Shown: positions 26,071 to 39,286 of the stretch, one piece after another | Layout of the letters: every line of letters begins with the position of its first letter | Numbering within the stretch: position 1 is the first letter of the stretch | Assembly: GCA_902729315.2 (NCBI GenBank) | Contig: LR746274.1 | Location: 9,019,940-9,083,939 of the forward strand | DNA: 64,000 bases | Source of the DNA: Spirodela intermedia | Taxonomy: Eukaryota; Streptophyta; Magnoliopsida; Alismatales; Araceae | Direction: 5' to 3' | The notes under the pieces: model-generated | What the model was told of the DNA's origin: nothing | The model's database searches: none | Seen by the model: the letters and a program-made list of their open reading frames with translations, nothing else | Program-made: the position numbers and the translations under genes

Positions 26071-28639
26071 TAGGCTGAAGTTGAGAGAGTGATATTATGC
26101 TAAAAACACTCATTAACTACCTTAAAGTGAATATAGTTTAGGATCAAATGTCTTATTTTTGCATGTTATTATTTATAAAATAGCCAAATAATAACTATAT
26201 AATGACTTTTTCAGACTTTTTAAAACTTTTCTTTCGATTTATTTTGATATATTTAAATCATGAAGATATTAAAATAATTTTGGGAAACATATATGCATTA
26301 TTTCACACATTCTAGTGGCAGTTAACATATATGCATTATTTTGACATGCAGTTCATATTTGATGTTGTGGTACCATGATTATTTAATTAATGAAAATTTT
26401 ATTTCAGTTGTAATTACAAATAATACAAGAAGATGTATACTATACAGAATGCGAGAATACAAGGTATCACATGTGAGTAGAAGGTGAGAAGATATGGATC
26501 GTCAGTCAATGATTGTTGTGACTCTTATTTTGGTCATTAAGGAGGTCTTGTCATTGTAAGTGGCAGTTAACAACGTCTCTTCCCCTTAACCCTCAGCTTT
26601 TAGTGTTTAGGAACATCTTGTCATCGTAAGCAGTGATTAAAGATGTCTCCTCTTAACTGTCACCTTTCAGTGGTCCTTTTGTGGCAAAGACACCCATTCA
26701 ATAGCCTAGATTTCTCCATCTTCTAGGATTGATATCTAACCATTCCAAAAGTGATTTCAAGCCCACATTTTTTGGACACAATCTTCAAGATGTGCTCTTT
26801 ACATCCCCAAGTTCGGATTGATAAATTAGCTTCAAGAAGTGCAAATGAAGGAGATGAGCTAAGGATATTTTGAGAAAAGACTAAGGATATTTTAGAAAAT
26901 TTTACTACTTATATGTATTCTCTTCATCTCCTTTCCTTCTCATCTTTTTGGAAGGAGCCCCAACAATGGTTAGCCAGAGTGAAACAACTTTTCTTCTAAA
27001 GATCTATTCTTCTTTCCTTTTTGTGTAATCTTAAGTGATCAAGAGAGGCCTTAAGGGTAAAGTTGAGTGTTCAAGATTGAGTTGCAAGAAATAAACTATT
27101 AGGGATCAACCCATAGGAAGAAACTACCTTGGCCTTAGTGACAAATAGAGGCCCAAGTTGAGTAATATTTTTCCCTTTACTTACTTGTCTCCTTTCTGTC
27201 TTCCCTAGGGTGAAACCTAGGGTTTTATAAGTTCTTAGTAGTTAGATTATTTCTTTTCAACCTCGACCATCATTTCCTACTAAAATATTTTCATAACTTA
27301 TTTTCTACAACCTCTAGGTTAACCTTGATCTAGGATTTCCATCATTACATCTCATTTCACCCATATTCCTCATCTCCCACTCATCTCTCATCTCTCTTTC
27401 TTTTGTTCATCTTCTAACCTATTTCTTCTCATTACTTAGGGCATCTTAAGATCATTAATTCTTTCTCCTTGTGATTCAACCCCTATCTTACCCTCTTTAC
27501 TCATTAGATTGATTAGGATAGTGGAAATATAAATAGTTTTGCATAACCCCACTTAGGACCTACAACATCCCAAGTCTAGAGTTATCAAAGAGACCACATG
27601 AGATGTACATGAATGGAGGCAAGCATCTCACATGTGCAGCTCACACAACTATCACTTGGAGGACATGAACGAATAAGAACTTTATTGAGAGAGTCTCTAG
27701 GATCTAGAACAATCCATTTGGATCTACTAGAGATCTGAAGTAGATGGAAGAAGTCATTGAACGAGAACCAGATGTAGGGAGGATCATCTGATGGAAAATT
27801 ATCTAGACACAACAAAGAAAAGAGAGGGAGGAAGAAAATAATATGGCAGAAGTTATTCCCCTCCCCCTCTACAAAAGGAGAGAACATTCCCTCAAGAGGA
27901 GAGAAGGAGAAAGTTAGAAAGAGAGAAGAAAAGAACCTATCGAATAAGAAAGAACATGAATCTCGCTCATGGGTGATGAACTAAATTTAAAGGTTACATA
28001 TGTCATCATGATGCCATCAAGTTCATGCAAATAATATTTATAAAACCTCACTCTTTTGTTTAGGATAAGAGTCGATCCTCAAAGAGTATGGGTAATGAGA
28101 GTAAGAATTTTACTTAATTTTATTTCTTATATATATATACTTAAAATTGTGAAAGACGGAATTAAATGTAAAAGAGGTGAAGACAAGAGATATGAAAAGC
28201 TTGGCAAAGAGGAAAGAATTGAGTTCCTATATGTTGTTTGGAGTGCTTAAACGGATCCCTCCTTGGAGTTCCTGGATTAGCTCAAAGAGCGAAGTTCTTA
28301 GAGATCTCCTCTTCTCCCTCTTGGGTACCCCTCTCTTATGAACGGAATGCTTTCTCTCTCCTCTAGATGGCTCTTTATTCTCCCCTTGGTCGTGACCATT
28401 CTCAGCCCTTGGATCACGGGGGAGAGTGCACAGTCCTTGGATTAGATTTCTCTCTCCAAGGGCAGTCTAAGAGAGGTGGGCAACTGCTAGGATGTCTCCC
28501 CACCTTCCCTCACCCTACGACTTATCTCAGCCCTTGGATTAGGCTGATTGAGGGGCTGAGATAGTCCCAAGGGTTGTTTAATGAGGGAGAGAGGCATAGC
28601 TGATCAGATGGTGCCACATACCCCTCCCTCTAATTAAGA
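26071..28639. other. Long AT-rich intergenic stretch, no gene seen
   Basis: Frames here are short and lack protein-like composition. The longest, 100 codons on the minus strand at 27887-27585, has no family resemblance I can name. 28250-28640 has several GGGAGAG and CCCTTGG repeats resembling text near 23650-23780. Confidence 0.5.
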
Positions 28640-29243
28640 AAGAAATGAACCGCCCACCTTAAGTGGGCAGTTTCCTTAATTCGAGGGGAGAGAAAACGCC
28701 TCCTTCTTGTTGGAACTCTTCCTTAATTAATGTGGGCTGTCCAGCTGGCCCATGGGCCTACTTTGCCCTGAAACATAATATTAAAATAAAACCTGTTAGC
28801 CCTTAAACAAATAAATATAATAAATTAAGTATAAGGGAGAAATCAACATGGTAAATCTAAACTCATTTATACATGAGTTGACTTAGGGCTTAAGAGATGC
28901 ATAATATATCTTAAAAATTATATGGATTATATTTCGTAATGTAAATAATCATGAGTCAAAGCACTGATATGAATTCCGAATTAATAGAAAATTTTAGAAA
29001 AATAGAAAAACCTTTAGAATATTCACTTGAACTTGAAATAAATCTTATAATACTCAGAAAAATTCGAAAAATCTCTTAAATTCAGTAAAATTACTTTGAT
29101 GATATTAAATCATTAGAAAATATTCAATTCATAATTTAGACATAAAATGATATTTTATTTATAATTATTATTCAAGTGAATCATATAAATAAATAAATAC
29201 ACATGCTATATGAAAAATATGAAAAATTCACGAAAATATGAAA
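28640..29243 (-). repeat. Dispersed repeat R3, inverted copy abutting SRLK-C
   Basis: Reverse complement of 20640-21340. Its right end coincides with the point where SRLK-C exon 4 stops being recognisable (about 29244), so insertion of or recombination at this repeat probably truncated the gene. Confidence 0.65.
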
Positions 29244-31175
29244 AACCTCACCTCGTTCAAGAATTGTTCCACGCCCTGCGAGGAGCTCTTCGCCAGTCTC
29301 TTCACCGCCACCTCCTGCTTTCCTTCCAGCCTCCCCTGCCGGCCCAGAATTAGAAAGTTAGAAAGATTGAAACTTCAAGTTCAACGAGGGATTAGTCAGT
29401 CGAAGAGGCGAGTTGGTTGACCTTGTAAACGGGACCGAAGCCGCCCTCGCCGAGCAGATTGTCGTTGGAAAATTGGTTGGTGGCCCCGGCGATGGCTGCA
29501 AGTTCGAACAAGGGGAGATCCAGCTCCCTCGACCTGCCCATCTTCTCCTTCCAGGCGTTACTCTTCACTATAGGGAAGTTTCCGAGCACCACTGTAGAAT
29601 TGGACGGGACTATGATTATTTATCCATATCACGAGAGGGCAGGGGAGAGAGAGAGAGAGCTGAGAAAAGGGTTCTAACCTGTATTACTACTTTTCCGCCT
29701 CTCCCTGACAAACCTGGCGACTAACCCAACCAGGAGCATCCCTAAGAGGACCACCGCCGCAGCCAACACCACGGTCAATATCCATCTTCTCTTCCGCTTA
29801 CTCGGTGACAAATCTGCAAGACATAGAGAACCTCTTTACCTCGAAGCTCAATTGACATTAATTAAATAACAGCACGCAGGGACCATCGTTTCACCCCGCT
29901 GATGATTGTAGTTTTCTCTAGTCGTACCGAGATCGGCACGTGCAAGACGGACGTACAGGCTCTGCTCGCCATCGGTGTAGACCCGGAGGTCTGTGAAGGT
30001 GCCACTCCACTGTATGCAGCGGCTCTCAATGGCACCGTCGTCAATAATATCCGCAATGGCGTAGGCCGTGCAGGAGCAATTCCTCAAGCATGCCTCCCTA
30101 CACTCCCTGTCCCCATATTCTTCTTCACCACCACCACCGAGGTATCGGGAAGCTTCGTGTTAGTCACCAAGACTAATCCATCGGTGCCATTTGGCAGTCC
30201 ACTGCCTTCCTACGCCTGCAACCGTCCTTGCCATCCCTGAGATTCCAGGTATCCGGCGAGTGGAGTCTCATTAGCGTCGCATACGCCGAAGCTCCCGCAG
30301 TAGCCAAATTCGTCGCAGCGGTCCCCGGGACCGGACCAGAAAACATTCCAATCGCCTTTGCTCTCTATCCAAACCCGGTGTTCTGTCACACCTTTGGGCT
30401 GCACCACCAGCCTTGACAGGACGGACTTAGACCGCCTGCTGAACAGGTAGTAGGCTTCGTCGGCGTTTGAGACGAAGGAGGAGTTGAACTCGACGTTGAT
30501 CCACATCTCCGGGATGCCGCTGAATCCTTCTCCTATCCAGGGCCCCGACCTCCAGACCAGCTTTGTGCCCTTGAGTAAGAAGATCTGCGGATCCCCATTA
30601 GTGTCCAAGAAGGATGTGTAGTCCCCAGTGCCAGGGTCGTCGTCGGACTTCCATGAAGCGGCGTTTCTGGCAAACCCGGTCCGGGGGTCGGTCCACAACT
30701 TCATACCGGGGAGGAGGGAGTCCGTGGGGTGGTCAAAGCTCTGCCAGGCGTATCCACCTTCGCCAGCGCCGGCCACGACGAAGTTGGCGTTGTCCAGAAG
30801 CTTCGCAACTGGCCCAGCAAGTCTCGTCATCGGCGTCGACCAGTAGATTATTCCCTTTGAGTCGGAGAGAAAGAGGCTGCCGTTGGTGGGGATGGAGAGG
30901 ACGCCCGTATTATCCTGTAGGGGGCTGTCACGGTTGGCCACCCAGACCACCGTCTGGTCAGAGATCTGGCTGTACCAGATACCAAGGTACCTGAACTTCG
31001 ACTTCCCTGGCGCGAAGAATCCCAGCTTGAAGCTCCCATCGGAGGAGATTAGGGAACTGCCGTCTTCCAAGCGGCCACCGGGAACCAACGTGACTCTGGC
31101 CATGGAGAGGGCGATGAGGGTAGGGAAGAGGGCGGCGAGGAACAACACCTCCCGTCTGGCTTGAATTCCCCCCAT
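29244..31175 (-). pseudogene. SRLK-C: S-domain receptor kinase pseudogene, truncated in kinase
   Basis: Remnant exons on the minus strand: 31175-29928 (S domain), 29813-29679 (membrane span), 29591-29422 (start of kinase with [10 protein letters not shown]), then 29335-29244, where exon 4 stops after the EVR of the alphaC region and repeat R3 begins. Against D and E, exon 1 has a 32-nt deletion near 30260 that removes EGF cysteines and leads to a stop at 30212-30210, plus 1-nt deletions near 30190 and 30105. HRD, DFG and all later exons are missing. The signal peptide, lectin domain and intron boundaries are otherwise preserved, so decay is recent. Residues around [20 protein letters not shown] are shared with E. 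Confidence 0.9.
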
Positions 31176-31400
31176 GTTGATGCCCGTTCGGGCCGTCGGG
31201 CAGTCGGATCTTCCCCCTCCCTGTCTGACCGATTGAAGGATAAGAAGAGCAAAGTATTCTTCGGGATGGGTCAAACGGCGCCGGCGTTTGTCTCACAACG
31301 TTGGCCTCCTGAGGTAGACGACGACCAAGAGCCACACGTCTGTTTCCCTCTCCGTTCATCGTGCCCCTCTCGGAAAGTCCCTCTCAAAAAACCGCAGTTT
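31176..31400 (-). promoter_or_regulatory. Upstream segment of SRLK-C with W-box core
   Basis: Nearly identical to the inverted segment before F (55520-55746) and related to those of B, D and E. GGTCAA at 31269-31274 is TTGACC on the gene strand, about 95-100 bp before the ATG. Confidence 0.4.
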
Positions 31401-33780
31401 GACTAGTAATATCTTCTACCTCGTTAATGTCTTTTAATGTTATTGGTGACAAGTCAGAATCGGGTGCCACATTAGTGGTGCCGGGCCAGCCTATTGAACC
31501 CAAGCTCCACTGATGGGGGGTGGATAAATGAAGAAGAAAATAGCAATTAAAGCCTATAAACAATGGCGAGATTAACGAAAGATTTAAAAGAGAATAATAA
31601 AAAATTAGTGAGGAACGATGACTTCCCTAGTAATAATTCTCTGAATTATCTTACCAAAATGTCAAGTTTTGTCTTTGTTTATGCTTTAGTTTTGTTAAAA
31701 AATAGACATTGATAACTTTCATAAAACGAAGTTATATACATTGGCATCGATTTTTTGATATTTTTTGACGATAAAAGTTAAATGTGATTGTGAGTTACGA
31801 TGGTTAGATAAGAAATTTTAATATATAGAATTCTGGGATGATTTGAGATGTTTTCAAAAATTTCTGCAATTTTTAGGATTTTTTTTCCTAATATTAGGAA
31901 TTTCTCAGAATTTAAGCATTTTTTTGGATTTTTCAGAAGTTTATTATGATAAAAATAAAATAATAAAAATAAAATAATAAAAATAAAAATATACATCCAC
32001 GTACCATGCATTCAATGCATAGTCTCCACCATTGCTAGGTTTTGGTTTATTTGGTGGAATATCGTCTTAATATATATATGCCTGCAGTTTTCGAAAGGAT
32101 TAAATGTTCGTAAGCTTTAGCTTGAATAGTTGACTATTAACCAACTTAGTTATGTGGAACCCTGTGAATCAAATGCTCAAAAAATGCAAGAAATTCCTGG
32201 AACCAACAGAAATTAATCAAAAAGTAGGAAAAATAAGGAAAAAAAAAGGAAAATGAAGAACAAAATAAATATTGATCCGAAAATTGTGATTTCCCTATGG
32301 ATCCTTGTCCAATTGATCCAAAATTTGAAAGAAGCTTCATTACTTATTAATGCGTGATTCTACATACTAAAAATGTAAGTTTTAGTAGTATGAAAAGCCA
32401 AAAAAGAAAGAGAAATAGGAAGGAGGAAGAAGAGGTGAAAATGATGAATTGACAGTCGAATCAAGACAAGAGACTGTATTTTTAGATATGAGAAAGGATA
32501 GGAGATTCTGCTCCTCCTCTGGCAGATCTAGGGGAGCAAGGGCAGGTGGGAAGGATGCACTGAAGGCAAGGAAGAAGGTTGGAGAACAAGGGAAGGGGAA
32601 GGAGGATTTTAGAACTAATTAGCTGTGATCAATAGAGTTCTTTGTAATTTTAGTTTTTATTATTATTTTTATTTGATTGGGTGACAGACATTGATCAGAA
32701 AGAAGTTGTTCTTTTTTTTTTTAATCTATGTGATGTGTTCTTCTCATTTTCTTGGGCAATAACAAGGAAAGAAGAAACCTTTACTTTTGTTACAAGTTTT
32801 CATCATTAAAAAATTAATTAAAATTTGATTATAATTATTTGAGATCTATTTTCTTATCCTTGGCTGACAAACAAGGAAAAAAAAATTCAATTCAAAATTA
32901 TAAGATTTAATTAAAATTTAATATGTTTATCAAAAGCTTTCTAAGTCTAATAGGACTACTATGTGACAAAGAGTTGAGTTTGATTTTTGTTGTATAATTT
33001 ATTATTGATCAAAATTTAAATATTTTAGTTTTAACCTTGATTGAAAACCAAGGTAATTCTGTAGTTAATTTTTCTATTTTATTTTGGATTTTCACATTAA
33101 ACATTTCAAAATATTTCCCACATCAATAGAAGTTATTCTATTTATAACCGCCCTTCTCATCTTTTTGTGTCATAGTTTATGAACTATTTTTCTCTATTTA
33201 TGATTTAATCATCTCATCAGTAAAATCCTCCTTCATACTGTCTAAAGATGTTAAGAGAAATAAATATACAAAATTAATTGGAGAAGGAGGTTAATAAGTA
33301 ATAAAGAGAAGGATTTATTGCTTATCTCATTCCATTTCATTTTATTCTTTTAAATTATTTTTTATGTCAAAAAAAATTAGAAATGCATTCAAAATAATTT
33401 TCACCATCCTCAAGGATCAACTTGAACTTTGATTGATACTGATAATTCATTCAGAAGATTCAACTATGAAAATTTTAAAAAAATTCAATGCATAAAGAAA
33501 ATGATTGACGCATGATCAAATTTTTTATGCCATTTCTAAGGAAGGTAGTGATTAGTTTGATGCTAATTTCTACTTTTTAATGGGTAGTAAAGTTCTAATC
33601 ATCTTTTTATTTTTTATTTTTTCAGAAATAAAGAAAAAAGAAAAGAAGAAGGTGCGACAAGAACAGCTAGTACAAGAAGTGTACTGGATGGGAAACTCAA
33701 TGCATCAATATCATCATCTAATCTAATTTAATTAATTTTCTTTGAGTTATTTAATTTATTTTTTTATTACCATTGGTTTT
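31401..33780. repeat. C-D spacer, part of the large inverted duplication
   Basis: AT-rich, no intact gene. It matches in reverse complement the E-F spacer (about 53100-55520), including small shared blocks such as ATGCATTGAATGCATGG-like text and CACCTCTTCTTCCTCCTTCC. Differences include short AAAATAAAATAAT insertions near 31950-31990. Probably the non-coding body of an old retroelement, given the gag relic at its right end. Confidence 0.75.
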
Positions 33781-34640
33781 ACGTGCAAGATAGGAAATTG
33801 GTGATTCATGAATCTATTCCTAAAATAGACAAATGTCTACATCATAAGTTTAAAAATACTATGTTAGAAATGAATCATATTGGTGAAAAAGGATTGGTAG
33901 ACGCACCTAAGAAATCAAAATATTATTTTAATCCTTCATCTTTTGTAGATTTTCTACGAAGTCCAGGATGTAAAGAAGATACTAGATCTAATATCTTCTA
34001 AATGCTGCATACTTTTTTATGAAAATTCAAATGAAGATCCATGTCAACACTTGAAAATTTTCATTAGAGTTTGGAATATAGTTCAAAGGGTTGATGATGA
34101 TTTGAAACGTGTTCTATTCCCATTTTCATTAAAAAAGAGGCTAGTTATTGGCAATCTATATAAGAAAATGAGCTCAAAACATGGGTAGAAATTCAAGATG
34201 AATCTTTGAAGAAATATTATCCTAGAGGTAAAACTAATGAGATGAGAAAAGCAATTATGAGTTTTTATCAAGGTCCAAATGAAATTTTGCATAAGGCTTG
34301 GGAAAGATTAAAAAGTTTAATTAGAAAATGCTCTGGTTATGGAATCCCAATATGGTAGATAGCTCAAACATTTTATTATGGATTAACAGAATCTAATAGG
34401 CATATAGTAGATGCATCTTGCAATGGAACTTTTATGGAGTTAGAGGAAGATGAAGTTCATCAAATTTTATGGAGTTATGTCAAATTTTTGAACCATGCAT
34501 CAGCATCTTCTCATGATAGAGGCATAGGCCTTCTTAAGAAAAATGAAATTTATGAAGTAGGAATACAAGATGAGATAAAAATAGAAATGAATGCTCTAAA
34601 TAGGAAGTTAGAGAAATAAATGCTGGTTTTGTCTCAATAA
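33781..34640 (+). pseudogene. Ty3/gypsy-type gag relic, copy 1
   Basis: Broken + strand coding. Segments read RKLVIHESIPKIDKCLHHKF, then a Retrotrans_gag pattern (KTNEMRKAI, SFYQGPNEILHKAWERLKSL, GYGIPIW, QTFYYGLTESNRHIVDASC, GTFMELEEDEVHQIL, GLLKKNEIYEV), interrupted by stops and shifts. The pattern SFxQGPxExLxxAWERxKxL is typical of plant gypsy gag. No pol follows. An inverted near-copy lies at 53110-52260 and a diverged one at 44340-44950. Confidence 0.75.
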
Positions 34641-35059
34641 AAAAATCAATTAATTGAAAATCATAAATATAACTAACTAATTTATCTTCCTTGTGTTCTC
34701 TTAGAAAACTCCTATAAAATTAAATATTTCTAAATTGGCTTGTCTTTCGGAATTTATAAATTTTAAATTTGTTTAACTTTCTCAACAACGACAAAAAAAA
34801 ATTCAGACACCCTCTCTCTCTCTCTCTCTCTCCTTCTCTCCCTCTCTCCCTCCCTCTCTCTCATGCTCTCTGCATCTTAGCTGTATAGAGAGAGAGGGAG
34901 GTTGTAAGCAGGTTTACAGGTCACTTAAATTTGGGCGCTTCCAACTTTTAACATTAAACCTTCAACGATTTTAGGACCTCACTGATTGAATAAATACAAA
35001 CTCGAAAAATTCTCGAACAAGCTGGATGAAAATGGAAGCCAAAATCAGACTACCGAAGC
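34641..35059. other. SRLK-D 3' flank: short repeat, CT tract, 3' untranslated region
   Basis: 34650-34790 is the short dispersed repeat also at 9160-9380. 34810-34862 is a CT tract. 34900-35059 is the 3' flank of D, matching in reverse complement the E 3' flank at 51831-52000 almost base for base. Confidence 0.7.
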
Positions 35060-35709
35060 TCAGCGGCCGTGCACAGCGGAGATCGTGACGTCGTTGACGG
35101 TGCAGGTGGGCCCCTTGCTCGACGAGGAGTCCTCAGATCGCCCCCTCGCCACTACGAACTCCGGCTGCTTGGGGTGCGGTGGCGGCGTCCTGTCGCCACC
35201 GAGCATAAGAACCACCGCCGCCATCTCCGGCCGGTCCTCTGGCCGGTCCTGCACGCAAAGGAGGGCGATCTCTATGCCCTTGAGAACCTCCGCCATGGAA
35301 ATGGGGTACCCCAGCGAGGAGTCCACCAGCTCCAGCCCTTTGCCTTCTTCCCACAGTCTCCATGCCTGCGAAGAACACCCACCCATGGTGAGATTAAAAC
35401 TTATCGTCAAGCTCCTCCATGGCTGTTGGATAGATTTCCTTTCTCTCTCACTCTCTCTCTAGCTCGGTCGCTCACTTGATTTATACTTACATATGCCAGG
35501 AGGTTGAGATTGGGATCGGAGTGTAAGATGCCTCTGTTTTTCCTGCCGCTGATGATCTCGAGAACGAGGACACCGAAGCTGAAGACGTCGGACTTCACCG
35601 AGAAGGTCCCGTCCATGGCGTACTCGGGGGACATGTACCCGCTGCAACAAGTAGATCAGTAAGTTAGAGAGGAGAGAGAGAGATAGAGAAATAGAGGGCT
35701 GGCATGAAC

Positions 35710-35763
<54 letters not shown>

Positions 35764-38446
35764 GTGGGTGGGGAGTCATTGAGAGGAGACTAACTAGGTG
35801 CCGACGACCCTTCGAGTTCTACCCTCGATCTCGTCTCCGGGGAAGATGTGGGCCAGGCCGAAGTCGGAGATCTTGGGGTTCATGCTGTTATCGAGGAGGA
35901 CATTGCCAGCCTTGAGATCCCGATGGATGATCCTTAAGCGCGAGTCCTGGTGGAGGTAGAGCAGCCCCCGCGCAACCCCCATTATTATCCGCCACCGCGT
36001 CGCCCAGTCCAGTAGTGCCCCCTTGTTTTTGTCTGACACCATACGGGAGGGGGAGAGAGAGGGAGGGAGGGAGAGGGAAATCGATAGATAACAATCCAAG
36101 AGATCAGGACATAAAGAGAAAGTGGGAGAAGGGAGGAGAGGGGGTTTAGAGAGGGAGAGAGGGAAAAAGCGAGCGAGGGAGAAGGAAGCAGAGGGTGAGA
36201 GACTGACTGAAAATGAAGGAGTCCAGGCTTCCGTTGGGCATGTACTCGTAGAGGAGCATCCTCTCTTCCCCATCGACGCAACATCCGAGGAGGCGGACGA
36301 GGTTCCGGTGCTGAAGCTTCGCTATCAACCTCACCTCGTTCATGAATTGTTCCACGCCCTGCGAGGAGCTCTTCGCCAGTCTCTTCACCGCCACCTCCTG
36401 CTTTCCTTCCAGCCTCCCCTGCCGGCCCAGAATTAGAAAGTTAGAAAGATTGAAACTTCAAGTTCAACGAGGGGTTAGTCAGTCGAAGAGGCGAGTTGGT
36501 TGACCTTGTAAACGGGACCGAAGCCGCCCTCGCCGAGCAGATTGTCGTTGGAAAATTGGTTGGTGGCCACGGCGATGGGTGCAAGTTCGAACAAGGGGAG
36601 ATCCAGCTCCCTCGACCTGCCCATCTCCTCGTTCCAGGCGTTACTCTTCACTATAGGGAAGTTTCCGAGCACCATTGTAAAATAAAATAGTACGGGACTG
36701 TGATTATTTATCCATGTCGCGAGAGAGGGAGGGGGAGAAGGAGAGAGAGATAGAGAGAGATAGAGAGATAGAGAACTGAGAAAAGGGCTATAACCTGTAT
36801 TACTACTTTTCCGCCTCTGCCTGATAAACCTGGCGACCAACCCAGCCAGGAGAATCCCTACGAGGACCGCCGCCGCAGCCGAGACTGCCGTCACTATCCG
36901 TCTTCTCTTCCGCTTGCTCGACGACAAAGCTGCAGAGAGAGTGGACGCCCTTACCTCCAAGCTCAATTCATATTAATTAAATAAACAGCACGCGGGGACC
37001 GTTGTTTCCCTCCTCGGACGATGGTAGAAAACTCTTCGAAATAGTTGCTGGGGGTTGTTGGTGAGTCCGCATCAGAGCTATTTTGGGGTGGTCAAAACCG
37101 CCGGCTCTGAAAACCCTAGAAGACGACCTTTGCCCAGTCTTAAGCTAAAGGTAGTTTTCTCCGGTCGTACCTAGATCGGCACGTGCGAGACGGACAAACA
37201 GATTCTGCCCGCCTTCGGCGTAGACCCGGAGGTCCGTTAACGCGGTACTCCACAGTATGCAGCGGCTCCTGCCGCCGTCGATCATCTCCGCAGTGGCGTA
37301 GGCCGTGCAGGAGCAATTCCTGAGGCACGCCTCCCAGCACTCCTTCGTCCCCATATTTTCGTTCACTACCGCCGCCGAGGTGTCGGGAAGGTTCGTGTTA
37401 GCCACCAAGACGAACCCATCGGTGCCATTTTGGCAGTCCACCGCCGTCCTCCGCCTGCAACCGTCCTTGGCGTCCCTGAGATTCCAGTTATCCGGCGACT
37501 TGGGTTCGAAACCTTGGAGGCAGCTACACGCCGGAGACTCGTTGTCGTCGCAGACGCTGAAGTTGCCGCAGTGGCCAAAGGAGTCACATTCGTCGCTGGG
37601 CCAGGACCAGAAGACGGTCCAGTTGCCTCTGCTCTGTATCCAAACCCGCCGTTCTATCAGACCTTTCGGCTGCACCACCAGCCTTGACTGGACGGACTTA
37701 TTCCGGCTGTTGAACAGGTAGTAGGCTTCTTCGGTGCCTGGGACGAAGGAGAAATTGAACATGTCGTTGTTCCACATCTCCGGGATGCCGCTGAATCCTT
37801 CTCCTACCCAGGGCCCCGACCTCCAGACCAGCTTTGTGCCCTGGAGTAAGAAGATCTGCGGATCCCCATTAGAGTCCATGAATAAGGTGTAGTCCCCCGT
37901 GCCAGGATCGTCATCGGACTTCCATGAAGTGAAGTTTCTCGTAAACCCAGTCCGGCGGTCGACCCGCAACTTCATCCCGGGAAGGAGGGTGTCCGTGGGG
38001 TCGTCAAAGCTCTGCCACGCGTATCCACCTTCGCCAGCGCCGACCACAACGAAGTTGGCGTCGTCCAGAAGCTTGGCAACTGGCCAGGCAGGTGTCGTCG
38101 ACGGCGTCGACCAGTAGACCACCCCCTTTGAGTCGGAGAGAGAGAGGCTGCCGTTGCTGGAGAAGGAGAGGACGCCGGTCCTGTCCGGCAGGGGGCTATT
38201 TCGGTTGGCCACCCAGACCACCGTCTGGTCGGAAATCTGGTTGTACGAGATACCAAGGTACCTCAAATTCGACTTCCCCGACGTGAAGAATCCCAGTTTG
38301 AAGCTCCCATCGGAGGAGACTAAGGAACTGCCGTCTTCCAAGCGGTAGCCGGGAGCGAGGGTGTCTCCGGCGGTGGAGAGGGCGATGAGGGTGGGCAAGA
38401 GGGCGGCGAAGACCAACGGCTCCCGTCTGGCTTGCCATCCCGCCAT
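35060..38446 (-). CDS. SRLK-D: S-domain receptor-like kinase, 828 aa model, altered intron 2 acceptor
   Basis: Minus-strand exons: 38446-37171, 36929-36795, 36674-36505, 36418-36208, 36032-35795, 35641-35491, 35365-35060. Exon sizes equal those of B (1276, 135, 170, 211, 238, 151, 306), giving 828 residues. Domains: signal peptide, bulb lectin ([27 protein letters not shown]), S-locus region, EGF cysteines ([15 protein letters not shown]), PAN, one membrane span ([18 protein letters not shown]), and a kinase with [22 protein letters not shown] and SPEYAMDG, all intact. Odd: the acceptor before exon 3 reads ACAA, where B, C and E have ACAG. The 120-nt intron 2 is a multiple of three and open in frame, so a readable protein survives if it is retained. 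A downstream in-frame acceptor also exists (exon from 36650). Probably still functional, but transcripts must decide. Confidence 0.85.
35695..35762. repeat. (GA)n tract in SRLK-D intron 5
   Basis: GAGAGA with AAGAGA interruptions; on the gene strand it is CT, the polypyrimidine-rich body of intron 5. E has the equivalent tract at 51130-51220. Confidence 0.85.
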
Positions 38447-39281
38447 GTTGCTCCCCGCTCATCCGGACAGGCAGTCGAATCTTCCCCTCCTTCCCTGTCT
38501 GACCGATTGTAGGATAAGAAGAGCAAAACATTCTTCGGGATGGGTCAAAGGGCGCTGGCGTTTGTCTCACGACGTTGGCCTCCCGGAGTAGACGACCACC
38601 GAGAGCCACGTCGGTTTCTCTCTCCCTTCGGGATGCCCCTCTGGGAATGTCACTCCCGGACTAGTGGTACCCCCTCGTCAAGGTCTCCGGTGACGAGTCT
38701 GAATCGGGTCAGAATTTAGACTAGTTGAGTGGGACATTAGTGGTGCCGGGGGGGCCAGACCCTAAAGAAATGCTCTCTTTCTCTCTCTAAATCTTCAGTC
38801 TCAGCTGCAGCCTGAATGTATCTATGTATCTATGAACAGAAAAGCATTCCAGAAGAACAGGAGACAATTTTTCCAAATTGGGTGGTAGGCAACCCCTCCT
38901 CACCTCTGCTGCCGCCTCCTCTTTTTTCTAATGGTGCCATCTTTCACTACAACTGTGACCAACTCCGATTCGTTTACTCAGAGATCTAGAGAGGAAGAAC
39001 GCGAGCTCAGTGAAATCGACCTAAAGCTGTAAAGTGAGAAATCGTAAGGAAAGCGGAAAAGAAAGTGGTAAAAATCCTAATCTACAGTATTCTCCCAGCT
39101 CTCCGTCTGTCACTCCAGAGAGGTTGAGATAGGGAGAAGAAGGTCAAGTCACTACGGTGAATGCCGTCCTTGCCGCCGCTGCTGCCGCCATCTTGCCCTA
39201 ACCCTCCGTCGAACCCCTCTCCACCTGTCACTCAGAGGGAGAGCCCGAACGCTGGAGGCGAGAATTCAGGTCACCGCCGTC
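38447..39281 (-). promoter_or_regulatory. SRLK-D upstream region with W-box core
   Basis: 38447-38700 resembles the heads of the other SRLKs, with TTGACC on the gene strand at 38548-38543. Beyond it the text is GC-rich (CGCCGCTGCTGCCGCC near 39175) without a recognisable gene, and runs into the target site of the copia element. Confidence 0.4.
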
Positions 39282-39286
39282 CTCAG

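Noticed and set aside
35069-35479. Antisense frames over SRLK exons (also 51411-51821, 37305-37721)
   Set aside because: Shadows caused by the GC-rich exon composition; the sense exons fully explain the sequence.
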